Of a stretch of 54,746 nt of DNA, positions 32,326 through 41,559 are shown one piece after another. Under the pieces are notes generated by a model, which saw only the letters and a program-made list of their open reading frames with translations, searched no databases and was not told where the DNA came from. The translations under genes were made by a program, and so were the position numbers. How positions within the stretch are numbered: the first letter of the stretch is position 1; the number at the start of each line of letters is the position of its first letter. The DNA is from Alphaproteobacteria bacterium (lineage in GTDB: Bacteria; Pseudomonadota; Alphaproteobacteria; SP197): NCBI GenBank assembly GCA_009694045.1, contig SHVY01000020.1, positions 1 through 54,746 of the forward strand. Direction: 5' to 3'.

Positions 32326-34368
32326 ATGACGAGCATGCGGATCGTCGACACCTACCCGCGCAAGGTGCGGGACATCGAGAACGTCTGGATTCCGATGGCC
32401 GACGGCACTCGGCTGGCGGCGCGCCTTTGGCTCCCCGAGGATGCCGAGGCCGACCCTGTCCCGGCGATCCTCGAATACATCCCCTATCGCAAGCGGGATT
32501 ACACGCGCGGCCGCGACCAGGGGATGCACCCGTACTTCGCCGGACATGGGTACGCCGCGATCCGGGTCGACATGCGGGGCTCGGGCGAATCCGACGGGCT
32601 GTTGCTGGGCGAATATCTGCAGCAGGAGCACGACGACGCGCTGGACGTGATCGCCTGGCTCGCGGCCCAGCCCTGGTGCTCGGGCGCGGTCGGCATGATG
32701 GGCAAGTCCTGGGGTGGCTTCAACGCGCTGCAAGTGGCCGCCCGCCGCCCGCCGGCGCTGAAGGCGATCATCACGGTGATGTCGACCGACGATCGCTACG
32801 CCGACGACATCCATTTCATGGGCGGCCAGCTCCTCGGCGACAATCTGGAGTGGGGCACGGTCATGATGGTGTTCAGTGCCCGCCCACCGGACCCCGCGAT
32901 CGTCGGCGATCGCTGGCGCGCCATGTGGCTCGATCGCCTCGCCAACGATCCGTTCCTCCCGGCCATCTGGCTCGAGCACCAACGACGCGACGACTTCTGG
33001 CGGCACGGCTCGGTCAACCAGGATTGGTCGGCGATCCAATGCCCGGTCTTCGTGGTGAGTGGCTGGGCCGACGGCTATTCCGACCCGGTCTTCCGCCTGC
33101 TGGAGCACCTGCAAGTTCCCCGGCTCGGGATCGTCGGGCCGTGGGCGCACATCTATCCACAGGATGGGGTGCCGGGGCCGGCCATCGGTTTCCTGCAGGA
33201 AGGCCTGCGCTGGTGGGACCATTGGCTTAAGGGCAAGGCGACCGGGATCATGGACGAGCCGATGCTGCGGGCCTGGCTCCAGGATGGGGTGCCGCCGGCG
33301 ACCTACTACGCCGAACGGCCGGGCCGCTGGGTCGGCGAGAACGCCTGGCCGAGTCCGAGCCTGCTCACCCGCCGCTTCGCCCTCAACCACGACGGCCTCG
33401 GTGAACGACCGGGCGTTGAACGACCCCTGACGGTCGCCACGCCGCAGACGGTCGGGCTTGCCGCCGGGGATTTTTCCGGCAGCGGCACCGTGGGTGATCT
33501 ACCGGGCGATCAGCGGGAGGAGGACGGCAAGAGCCTGACCTTCGATTCCGAACCCCTGGCCGCCACGCTCGAAGTTCTGGGCGCGGCCCATGTCGAGATC
33601 GAGATCGCGGTCGATCGGCCACAGGCCTTCCTGGCGATCCGGCTGAACGACGTGGCGCCCGGCGGTGCCGCGACGCGGGTGACCTACGGCATCCTCAACC
33701 TCAGCCGGCGCGAAGGTCCCATCCAAACGGTGCCGATGGTGCCCGGGCAGCGCACCCGCGTGCGGGTGCAGCTTCACGACGCGGCCCACCGCTTCGCCGC
33801 CGGGCACCGGGTGCGGGTGTCGATCTCGACCAGCTATTGGCCGCTTGTTTGGCCCTCGCCCGAGCCGGTGACGCTGACGGTCTTCGCCGGGTCCGGCACC
33901 TTGCGCCTGCCCGTCCGCCAGCCGGCCGGGAGCGAGGGGGCGGTCCACCCCTTCGCGGCGCCGGAAAGGTCGCCGCCCGTTAAGACCACCACCCTGCGCA
34001 AGGGGCGCTTCGAGCGGAGCGTCCGCCGCGACCTGGCGACGGGCGAGGTGGTCATGCATCAGCTCAACGACGGCGGGCTGTTCGGTGGCGACGGGCTGTC
34101 CCGCATCGACGAGATCGACCTTACGCTCGGTCATCGGTTCGAACGGACCTTCCGCATCCACCCGGACGATCCCCTGTGCGCCAGCCACGCCACCCGGCAC
34201 ACCTACGTGATGGAGCGCGGCGACTGGCGTACCCGGATCGAGGTCGCCGCCCGCATGTGGGCGGACCGTGCGGCCTTTCACCTGACGGCCGAGCTCGACG
34301 CGTTCGAGGGCGAAGCCCGGGTTTTCAGCCGAAACTGGTCGACCTCGATCCCGCGCGACGGGGTGTGA
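32326..34368 (+). CDS. CocE/NonD-family alpha/beta hydrolase, copy A
   Basis: The 680-residue protein begins with the alpha/beta-hydrolase fold (residues ~1-320). The nucleophile is Ser128 in GKSWGGFN, the Asp lies in SGWADGYSD and the His in GPWAH. The C-terminal half is the jelly-roll domain shared with cocaine esterase and X-Pro dipeptidyl peptidase (VTYGILNLSRREGP, VRVSISTSYWPLVWP). Such enzymes hydrolyse esters or amides. It is the first of three paralogues in 12 kb. The next gene follows 17 bases later, so the two are probably cotranscribed. It starts MTSMRIVDTYPRKVRDIE; the other copies start at the MRIV-like position (32335), so the true start may be there. Confidence 0.9.
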   Translation: MTSMRIVDTYPRKVRDIENVWIPMADGTRLAARLWLPEDAEADPVPAILEYIPYRKRDYTRGRDQGMHPYFAGHGYAAIRVDMRGSGESDGLLLGEYLQQEHDDALDVIAWLAAQPWCSGAVGMMGKSWGGFNALQVAARRPPALKAIITVMSTDDRYADDIHFMGGQLLGDNLEWGTVMMVFSARPPDPAIVGDRWRAMWLDRLANDPFLPAIWLEHQRRDDFWRHGSVNQDWSAIQCPVFVVSGWADGYSDPVFRLLEHLQVPRLGIVGPWAHIYPQDGVPGPAIGFLQEGLRWWDHWLKGKATGIMDEPMLRAWLQDGVPPATYYAERPGRWVGENAWPSPSLLTRRFALNHDGLGERPGVERPLTVATPQTVGLAAGDFSGSGTVGDLPGDQREEDGKSLTFDSEPLAATLEVLGAAHVEIEIAVDRPQAFLAIRLNDVAPGGAATRVTYGILNLSRREGPIQTVPMVPGQRTRVRVQLHDAAHRFAAGHRVRVSISTSYWPLVWPSPEPVTLTVFAGSGTLRLPVRQPAGSEGAVHPFAAPERSPPVKTTTLRKGRFERSVRRDLATGEVVMHQLNDGGLFGGDGLSRIDEIDLTLGHRFERTFRIHPDDPLCASHATRHTYVMERGDWRTRIEVAARMWADRAAFHLTAELDAFEGEARVFSRNWSTSIPRDGV

Positions 34369-34385
34369 CCAAACGGGAGGGACGC

Positions 34386-35600
34386 ATGCGGGTTGCTCGA
34401 TCCGACATCGTGATTTCCGCCGATACCCACGTCGGCGAGCCCGAAGCGCTGCGGCAACGGCTGCCGAAGCGCTACCGCGACCTGCTGCCGGAGTTCGGGG
34501 TCGACGAGGTCGGCAACTTGAACTTCACGGTTGCCGGCAAGAGGCGGCGCAAGCGGACCCCGCAATCGAAGCCCACGGCCGAGGACTTGCTTCGGGAGTT
34601 TCGCACCGATCCCTCGCAGGGCACCGACCTGGATCGCCGCTTCCACGACATGGCCGTCGAAGGGGTCGACGCCCAGGTCATCTTTCCCAACATCGGTCTC
34701 GGGTGTTCGCAGGGCATCGCCTCACCGGGCTACTATCACGCCTGGGCCCGAGCCCATAACGACCACGTCTGGGAGGTGTTCGGCCCGCACCACCGGCGGT
34801 TCAAGCCGGCGGCGATGCTGGCGGTGGATGATCTTTCGCTCATGCTGGCGGAGGCGATGCGCTGCCTCAAGCTCGGGTTCGCCTCGTTCTTCGTGCCCGC
34901 GACCGTCCCTTGGCGGCCCTACCGCTCGCGCGACTACGATCCGTTGTGGGGCCTGGCGGCCGAGACCGGGGTCCCGATCAACTTCCACATCTTCAGCGGC
35001 AACCTGGCGCTCAATGGCGATTTCGCCCAGGTCTCGGACCTGGACGACCGGCGCATCGCCCAGGCGCGCCGCTTCGCGAAGGCCGAGGCGAAGACCGGCG
35101 TCAAGGAAATGGCCGGCTTGACGGCCATCGGCACCGCGGCCGGCATGTCGCCGATCGCCGAGCTGACCGGTTCCGGCGTGTTGGAGCGCCATCCCAAGCT
35201 GAAGTTCGCCGTGATCGAGTGCGAGAGTGGCTGGCTCGCGTGGCTCCTGCAGGCGCTCGACCAGATGCAGGCGAAGCGCTACCTCAACATGTTTCCCCTG
35301 AAGCTGCGGCCGAGCGAGTACTTCCATCGCCAGGGCGCGGTGACCATCACCGACGATGCCGTCGCCCTCAACAACATCCGCTTCACCGGCACCGACTGCC
35401 TGATGTGGGGCAACGACTACCCCCATGACGAGGGCACGTATCCCTACAGCCGCCGGCTCATCGGCGACATCCGGACCAGCCTCACCAAGAAGCAGGCGGC
35501 GGACGTGCTTGCCGGCAACGCCGCTCGGCTCTACGGCTTCGACCTCGACTACCTGGCCAGGAACCGGGCCGACGTGACCGGCCAACGGCACCAGGCATGA
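34386..35600 (+). CDS. Amidohydrolase-superfamily (Amidohydrolase_2) metal enzyme
   Basis: The 404-residue TIM-barrel enzyme has SADTHVGEP (D-x-H metal motif, residues ~11-19), INFHIFSG (a metal His), and a C-terminal MWGNDYPHDEGTYPYS with the catalytic Asp, as in the ACMSD/LigY branch. These enzymes do decarboxylations or hydrolyses of aromatic or ring-cleavage acids. SD GGGAGGG precedes the ATG. Its stop overlaps the start of the Rieske-less oxygenase (ATGA), which suggests a joint role in degrading an aromatic or heterocyclic substrate. Confidence 0.88.
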   Translation: MRVARSDIVISADTHVGEPEALRQRLPKRYRDLLPEFGVDEVGNLNFTVAGKRRRKRTPQSKPTAEDLLREFRTDPSQGTDLDRRFHDMAVEGVDAQVIFPNIGLGCSQGIASPGYYHAWARAHNDHVWEVFGPHHRRFKPAAMLAVDDLSLMLAEAMRCLKLGFASFFVPATVPWRPYRSRDYDPLWGLAAETGVPINFHIFSGNLALNGDFAQVSDLDDRRIAQARRFAKAEAKTGVKEMAGLTAIGTAAGMSPIAELTGSGVLERHPKLKFAVIECESGWLAWLLQALDQMQAKRYLNMFPLKLRPSEYFHRQGAVTITDDAVALNNIRFTGTDCLMWGNDYPHDEGTYPYSRRLIGDIRTSLTKKQAADVLAGNAARLYGFDLDYLARNRADVTGQRHQA

Positions 35601-36442
35601 GTGTCGTCGCGGGCTTCCACGCCGACCCGGCGCTGTCCTTCACTCTGCCGGCGCGCACCTACACCGATCCGGCTCAATACCAACGGGAGCGCCAGGAGAT
35701 TTTTGGGCGAAGCTGGCTTTATGCCGGTCACGGCGGAGTCGCGCGCGCCCGGCTTGGGCCGCTGGGGTTTGCCAACGAGGACCCGGCCGCGCCGCCGTTC
35801 GCGACCGTCCTCGGCGATTTGGAGCGCGAGGTCCGCGCCTACTGTCCCGAGCTCGACCGGCTCGTCTTCTCCCGCCGGGTCAGTTACGAGGTCAGGGGCA
35901 ACTGGAAGAACTCGGTCGACAATTTCCTCGAATGCTACCACTGCCACGTGGCCCACTCGGATTTCTGCGATCTGGTGGATATGACGACTTATCGGTCGAT
36001 CTGCCACCGGTACTATTCCAGCCATTGCGGCCGGTCCCGCGGCACCAGCAGCCGCGCCTACAGCTACGCCCAGCGCGATCGTGCCACCGACTTCGGCTCC
36101 TGGTTCCTGTGGCCCAACCTGTGCCTCGAGGTCTTTCCCGGCGCGCCCAACCTCAACACCTTCCACCACGTGCCCACGGGGCCGGAGACCACCCGTCACG
36201 TCTTCGACTTCTTCTTCGAGAACCCGACGCCGACGCCCGAGCAGGAATCGGCGATCCGCTACATCGATCAGGTGCTCCAGGTTGAGGACATCGCCCTGGT
36301 GGAAAGCGTGCAGCGGGGCCTGCACAGCCTGGGCTACAACCAGGGCCGCTTCATCGTCGATCCCGGCCGTACCGACATGAGCGAGCACGCCGTCCACCAC
36401 TTCCACGCCCTGGTCGTCGCGGCATTGGCGGGAGCGGACTAA
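35597..36442 (+). CDS. Ring-hydroxylating oxygenase alpha chain lacking the Rieske domain
   Basis: The 281-residue product has the family N-terminus (TYTDPAQYQRERQEIFGRSW), then jumps directly to RLGPLGFANEDPAAPPFATV and the catalytic domain. The Rieske [2Fe-2S] domain (CxH...CxxH, about 95 residues) is missing although the frame stays open. The mononuclear iron site is intact: NFLECYHCHVAH gives the two His ligands and VEDIALVESVQRGL the Asp. Family members are usually about 380 residues. Without the Rieske cluster, electron delivery should fail, so the gene is probably dead or altered. The stop overlaps the DUF1989 gene on the other strand by four bases. Confidence 0.85.
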   Translation: MSVVAGFHADPALSFTLPARTYTDPAQYQRERQEIFGRSWLYAGHGGVARARLGPLGFANEDPAAPPFATVLGDLEREVRAYCPELDRLVFSRRVSYEVRGNWKNSVDNFLECYHCHVAHSDFCDLVDMTTYRSICHRYYSSHCGRSRGTSSRAYSYAQRDRATDFGSWFLWPNLCLEVFPGAPNLNTFHHVPTGPETTRHVFDFFFENPTPTPEQESAIRYIDQVLQVEDIALVESVQRGLHSLGYNQGRFIVDPGRTDMSEHAVHHFHALVVAALAGAD

Positions 36443-37047
36443 GTGCCCGTTCTGATCGTCACCCGGATCGCCGAGGGCGCGCCGGCGGTGCAGGGGTTGT
36501 TGACCTGCGGGCAGTTGGAGATCACGGCCAGGCAGTCCATCTCTGCCCGGAGTTCCACGTGGTCGCCCGCGCGGCTGGTGGCGGGGCGGAAGGTCAGGTC
36601 CTCGAGCCGGCCCTCGGCCAGCACCGGCACGTCGCAGAAGAAGTTGATGTTGGCGACGATGTCGCGCTGCCCCAGTCCGTGCTTCGCCAACTCGGCCAGG
36701 AAGTTCTCGCGGCAGCCGGGCACGTTGTGCACGCCGTACAGCAGGCCGTTGCTGGGCGCGCTGCAACAGCCGGCGATGGTGTCGTGCAGGCCGTAGCTGT
36801 CGGCAATCAGCGTGAACATGGCCCGCGCCGCGTCCGAATAGAGGCTATGGCCGGTCGTGATCCGTAAGGTCCGCGCCTGCTTCAAGGTGTTGGCGGCGTG
36901 ATAGCGCTCCTCGGAGTTGGCGTCGCTGTAGCAGAGGAAGTCGACCCCCTGGCGCCCTTCCAGGTCGACGATGCGCAAGACCTGCCCCGCCTTCACCACG
37001 CGGGACCAGGGCTTGCCCGGGCCGACGACCGTGTCCTCGACGATCAT
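36439..37047 (-). CDS. DUF1989 urea-carboxylase-associated-type protein
   Basis: The 202-residue protein carries the DUF1989 hallmarks: GRQGVDFLCYSDAN, GHSLYSDAARAMFTLI, HDTIAGCCSAPSN, NINFFCDVPV and NCPQVNNPC. Members of this family (formerly UcaA/UcaB) form carboxyguanidine deiminase in guanidine breakdown, but usually as a pair next to a biotin-dependent carboxylase. Here it is alone beside a TIM-barrel isomerase, so its substrate may differ. The ATG overlaps the isomerase stop (ATGA), indicating translational coupling. Confidence 0.88.
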   Translation of the reverse strand: MIVEDTVVGPGKPWSRVVKAGQVLRIVDLEGRQGVDFLCYSDANSEERYHAANTLKQARTLRITTGHSLYSDAARAMFTLIADSYGLHDTIAGCCSAPSNGLLYGVHNVPGCRENFLAELAKHGLGQRDIVANINFFCDVPVLAEGRLEDLTFRPATSRAGDHVELRAEMDCLAVISNCPQVNNPCTAGAPSAIRVTIRTGT

Positions 37048-37931
37048 GGCGCGATCCTCGCGATCTGGTCCTCGACGAACCGCTTGGCGCGGGGGACGTC
37101 CTTCTCCTCGATGTGCTCGAGGATCAGCACCGCGTCCCCGTGCCGGCGCGCGAGCAGCCGAAGATAGCGTTCGTATTCCATCTCGCCCAAGCCGGCTGCG
37201 GGCCACTCGGCGTGGGTGTCGGGGGTGCCGACATGGTTGTGGCGTTCGCGCCGCTGGCCGCCGTTCACGCGCCGCACGTCCTTGGCGTGGGCGCCCCGGA
37301 TGCGCGCCTCGATGTCGGGTCCGAACAGGTCGTCGATCACCGCGCCCTGGCGGTCCAGGTTCGCGGCGTCGAGGAAGTTGGTCGGGTCCATCAGCAGTCC
37401 GAGCCCCGGCGACGGCACGTCCCGGAACACCTGAGCGAGCCGTGCCGGCGTGTCGATCACGTTGCCGACCGCGCCCTCGATCAGCACCATGGCGCCATGG
37501 CGTGTCGCCGTCTCGGCCGCCGCGCCGATCGCGTCGCGGAACTCCTCGTAGACCCCGGGCTTGGCGGTGTCCGGGTGGGGCACCCAATCGTCGTCGGGAT
37601 GCTTGGTTCTGGTCTCGGTGACGACGAAGGGCGAGCCCAACAGGGCCGCGTGCGCGAGGATGCGGTTCAACCGTTCGACGTTCGCGCGCTTCCGATCCGG
37701 ATCGCGGGCGACGAGATTGACGTAGCCCGAGATCGCGGCGATCCCGAGTCCCGCCTCCTCGAACGTCGCGCGGATCCGGCGACAGGCGGCCGTGTCGATG
37801 GTCTCGGTCGTCGTCGCGATGTCGGGGAACTTGAAGTCCAACTGGATGGTTCCGATCCCGTCGGCGGCGATGCGCCTGGCGCACTCCGCGTGTGGGTACT
37901 CGTAGTATCCGGTGAAGATGCCGACGCGCAT
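37044..37931 (-). CDS. Xylose-isomerase-like TIM barrel (sugar phosphate isomerase/epimerase)
   Basis: This 295-residue AP_endonuc_2-type TIM barrel shows likely metal ligands as Glu in VLIEGAVGN, Asp in LLMDPTNF, His in AHAKDVRR and Glu in LILEHIEEK. Family members isomerise or epimerise sugars and inositols. The N-terminus MRVGIFTGYYEYPHAEC is a normal start. It heads a two-gene unit with the DUF1989 gene. A 134-base gap separates it from the divergent CocE copy B. Substrate unknown. Confidence 0.85.
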   Translation of the reverse strand: MRVGIFTGYYEYPHAECARRIAADGIGTIQLDFKFPDIATTTETIDTAACRRIRATFEEAGLGIAAISGYVNLVARDPDRKRANVERLNRILAHAALLGSPFVVTETRTKHPDDDWVPHPDTAKPGVYEEFRDAIGAAAETATRHGAMVLIEGAVGNVIDTPARLAQVFRDVPSPGLGLLMDPTNFLDAANLDRQGAVIDDLFGPDIEARIRGAHAKDVRRVNGGQRRERHNHVGTPDTHAEWPAAGLGEMEYERYLRLLARRHGDAVLILEHIEEKDVPRAKRFVEDQIARIAP

Positions 37932-38065
37932 GGTGGATGTCCCCCTCGGGCCCGCATGCTAGCGGATTCGGCGCGGATCGTCAGAGCGGGTTTCGTATCC
38001 ACTCTCGATTGACGCGCCGCCCGTCCAGGAACCATGATCCGCCGGCTTCGACAGGGATTTCACAG

Positions 38066-40084
38066 GTGCGGATCGTCGGCGAATTCCCCCGCAAGGTGCG
38101 CGAGATCGAGACGGCCTGGATCCCGATGACCGACGGCGTCCGGCTGGCCGCCCGCATCTGGCTGCCCGAGGATGCGGAAGCCAATCCGGTGCCGGCGATC
38201 CTGGAATACGTGCCCTATCGCCGGCGCGACGGGACGCGGGGCCGCGACGAGCCCATGCACCGCTATTTCGCCGGCCACGGCTACGCGAGCGTCCGGGTCG
38301 ACATCCGCGGTTCCGGCGATTCGGGCGGCCTGCTCGGTGACGAGTACCTGAAGCAAGAGCAGGACGACGCGCTCGACGTGATCGCCTGGCTCGCGGCGCA
38401 ACCCTGGTGCGGCGGCGCCGTCGGCATGATGGGAATCTCCTGGGGCGGCTTCAACAGCCTGCAGGTCGCCGCCCGGCAGCAACCGCCTGCATTGAAGGCG
38501 ATCATCACCTCATGCTCGACCGACGACCGCTACGCCGACGACGTGCACTACATGGGCGGCTGCCCGCTGGGCGACAACTTCTCCTGGGGTGCCACCATGT
38601 ACGGCCGGGCCTCGGCGCCCCCGGACCCGGCGGTGGTCGGCGACGGCTGGCGCGCCATGTGGCTGGAGCGGCTGGAGACCCTGCCGGTGTTCCTCGCCAA
38701 CTGGCTGGAACACCAGCGCCGCGACGCCTACTGGAAACACGGCTCGGTCCGCGAAAACTACGGGGCGATCCGCGTGCCGGTCTTCGCCATCGGCGGCTGG
38801 GCCGATTCCTATAGCAACGCCATCCCACGCCTCCTGGCCGGGCTCACCGTCCCGTGCATCGGCGTGATTGGTCCCTGGTCCCATTTCCTGGGCTACGAAG
38901 GGGGGCCGGGTCCGCTGATCGGATTCCTGCAAGAGGCGCTGCGCTGGTGGGACCATTGGCTCAAGGGCCGGGAGACCGGTATCATGCAGGAGCCGATGCT
39001 GCGGGTCTTTATGCAGGGCTCCGACCCGCCGGCACCGACCTATGCGATCCGTTCGGGCCGTTGGGTGGCGGAGCCCCTCTGGCCGCCCAAATCGGGCGTC
39101 GCTAGCCGCCGCTACGCCCTGAACCCCGGACGCTTGGACGGAACCGCGCTGCCGGAAACGACTCTCACGCTTCGCTCGCCGCAGGACACGGGGCAGGCCG
39201 GCGGCGAATGGTGCGCCCACGCGACCGGCACCGACCTGCCGACCGACCAACGCTGGGACGACGCGGCGTCCCTGGTGTTCGACACGCCGCCCCTGAACGA
39301 GACCGTGGACATCCTCGGCGCGCCCGTCGCAACCCTCGATCTCGCGGTCGATCGGCCGGTCGCCATGGTTGCCCTCCGGCTGAACGACGTGGCGCCGGAC
39401 GGGGCCTCGACGCGCGTGACCTACGGCCTCCTGAACCTCACCCATCGCGACGGCCACGAGCGGCCGACACCTCTGGAACCCGGCCGCCGCTACCGGGTCC
39501 GGGTGCAGCTCGGCGATATCGCGCAAACCTTCCCGGCCGGCCACCGCATCCGCCTCGCCGTTTCCACCTGCTACTGGCCGATCGCCTGGCCGGGGCCGGC
39601 TCCCGTGAACCTCACCCTGTTCACCGGCGCGAGCCAGTTGGACCTACCCGTCCGCGCGCCACGGCCCGAGGACGCGGCCGTCGCGTTCGCCCCGCCCGAA
39701 GCCGCCCCGCCGATGCGCAAAACGATCCTCGAACCCGGCCGCGCCGCCCAGACCGTCAACCGCGACATCGCGGCGGCCACGACGACCGTGACCGTGGACT
39801 TCGACATGGGCCGCATCCGCATCGAAGACCTGGACCTGGAATACGGCTCCTGGCGCCGCGAGATCTTCCGCGTCGGCTGGGACGACCCGATCGGCGCTCG
39901 GGGCGAGGTGACGTACAAATTCACCTACCGTCGTGGCGACTGGGACGTGCGCACCGAAACCCGGACCGTGCTGACCCACACCCCCACCGAGTTCGTCATT
40001 CACGCCGATCTCGACGCCTTCGAGGGCGACCGCCGGATCTTCACCCGCTCCGTCGATCGGCGGATTGTGCGAGACTTGACGTAA
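38066..40084 (+). CDS. CocE/NonD-family alpha/beta hydrolase, copy B
   Basis: The 672-residue paralogue of copy A starts at GTG 38066 so that the N-terminus aligns (MRIVGEFPRKVREIET). It has Ser in GISWGGFN (~residue 125), Asp in GGWADSYSN and His in GPWSH, then the jelly-roll C-domain (YGLLNLTHRDGHERP). A frame opening exists further upstream without a family match. Its stop is directly followed by the GTG of the frameshifted serine hydrolase, so the two are coupled. Substrate unknown, probably an ester or amide. Confidence 0.9.
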   Translation: MRIVGEFPRKVREIETAWIPMTDGVRLAARIWLPEDAEANPVPAILEYVPYRRRDGTRGRDEPMHRYFAGHGYASVRVDIRGSGDSGGLLGDEYLKQEQDDALDVIAWLAAQPWCGGAVGMMGISWGGFNSLQVAARQQPPALKAIITSCSTDDRYADDVHYMGGCPLGDNFSWGATMYGRASAPPDPAVVGDGWRAMWLERLETLPVFLANWLEHQRRDAYWKHGSVRENYGAIRVPVFAIGGWADSYSNAIPRLLAGLTVPCIGVIGPWSHFLGYEGGPGPLIGFLQEALRWWDHWLKGRETGIMQEPMLRVFMQGSDPPAPTYAIRSGRWVAEPLWPPKSGVASRRYALNPGRLDGTALPETTLTLRSPQDTGQAGGEWCAHATGTDLPTDQRWDDAASLVFDTPPLNETVDILGAPVATLDLAVDRPVAMVALRLNDVAPDGASTRVTYGLLNLTHRDGHERPTPLEPGRRYRVRVQLGDIAQTFPAGHRIRLAVSTCYWPIAWPGPAPVNLTLFTGASQLDLPVRAPRPEDAAVAFAPPEAAPPMRKTILEPGRAAQTVNRDIAAATTTVTVDFDMGRIRIEDLDLEYGSWRREIFRVGWDDPIGARGEVTYKFTYRRGDWDVRTETRTVLTHTPTEFVIHADLDAFEGDRRIFTRSVDRRIVRDLT

Positions 40085-41529
40085 GTGTCCGCGAACCGTC
40101 GGTTGGCCGGGGAATACGAGGAACGTCTGGGGTCCGTCCTCGCGCATGCGCTCGCCAACGACGCGCTGAACATTCCGGGCTTCGTCGCCTTGGGCCGCCG
40201 CGGCGCCAGCGTCTACGGGCCGCGGGCGTTCGGCCTCGCCGACGTGGCCAGCGGGCGGCCGATGACGCCCGACGCGATGATCCGCATGTACAGCATGACC
40301 AAGGTGCTCACCAGCGCCGTGGCGCTCATGCTGTACGAGAAGGGACTCTTCAAGCTGAACGATCCGGTCGGCACCTATGTGCCGAGCTTCGACCGCCCAT
40401 GGACCGTGGTGCGCGAAGCGCGCGAGAGCACTGGGTCCGAGATCGCGGTACGCAACATGGTGACGGGGCGGCGGACAACCGTGCGATACGCGCCGCGCCC
40501 GCCGCGAACGTCATGCGGATCAAGCACCTGATGAGCGAGACGAGCGGGATCGGCTACGAGATCTGGAGCGACCTGGACGAGGCTCTGGGTCATTCCTTGG
40601 GGACTCATCGCGCGTTCCAGATCGCCAACGCCCTCCGCACCCGGGTTCATCGCGACGTGTACCGGTCCTCGTGCATCCTCGGACAGGACATGACCGTCGC
40701 CCAATTCTGCGACGCGATCGCCGAGGCGGGCGTGCTGGCGACCGAACCCGGGCAGTTCAGCTATGGGCTGGGTGCCACGGTGCTGGGGCGCGTCATCGAG
40801 ATCGTCTACGAGCGGCATGCCGGCAAGGCATCCGCGCTATCGGAGATCTTCGCGGAGCTGCTGTTCCGGCCGCTTGGCATGGGCGACGCCGCGTTCTTCC
40901 TCGCGGATGGCGATCCGCGCGCGGCCCGCGTGCCGATGCTCTATGGCGTAAAGGCGGGCGATGCGAGCATTCATGCCGTCGTGCCGGCGGCGGAGTCCGT
41001 TCCGCCCACCGACCCGCCCTATTCCAATGGGACCGATCACTTCGCGGGTCCGCGCAAACAGGAGAGCGGCGATACCGGCGCCCTGATGACGGTCGCCGAC
41101 TACGGGAGGTTTCTCGATTTCCTTGCGCGCGGCGGCGTGACGGAATCCGGCGAACGCTTGCTTGGCCCTGGCGGGATCGATGCGCTCACCCGGCGGTGGG
41201 TGCGCGGGCTGGACCTCGATACCGGGCTTGCCCGCTACTGCGGCTTGGCGGGCTCCCTGAACGCCGGGCACCCTTGCGGCTTCGGGTTCGGCTGGGCGAT
41301 CGCGCGGCCCGGCGCCGACCTCGACGAGTACGACCGCTTCGACCATCCGGGGTTGTGCTTCTGGGGCGGCTATGCCCACACCAGCGTCCACCACTTCCGC
41401 GACGAGGATGCCTGGTTTCTGATCGCCCCCTCCCAGGTCATGGGCCACGGCCCCGACGGGGCGCGGCGCATTGAGGAGGTTTTGACCAAACCGGCGCTGG
41501 CGACGTTCCTCGACCTGTGGCGCGCGTAA
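40085..41529 (+). pseudogene. Class C beta-lactamase-type serine hydrolase, frameshifted near 40498
   Basis: The N-terminus (GTG 40085) contains the catalytic SxxK in MYSMTKVLTSAVAL (~residue 75), followed by GLFKLNDPVGTYVPSF, as in EstB-like esterases and penicillin-binding-protein relatives. After YAPRP, near 40498, the frame is lost. One added base gives AANVMRIKHLMSETSGIGYE and the rest of the family, including PGQFSYGLGATVLG (Tyr region) and the C-terminal FWGGYAHTSVHHF, ending at 41529. The single missing base lies in a GC-rich run (CGCGCCGCGCCCGCC). Intact length would be about 480 residues. Either a true frameshift or a sequence error. Confidence 0.85.
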
Positions 41530-41559
41530 CCGATTGTCCTTGAGAGTAGGAGGCCCTGC

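Noticed and set aside
39208-40480. Upstream extension of the serine hydrolase frame into CocE copy B
   Set aside because: This part is the shadow of CocE B in another frame. The family match starts only after the frameshift point at about 40498.
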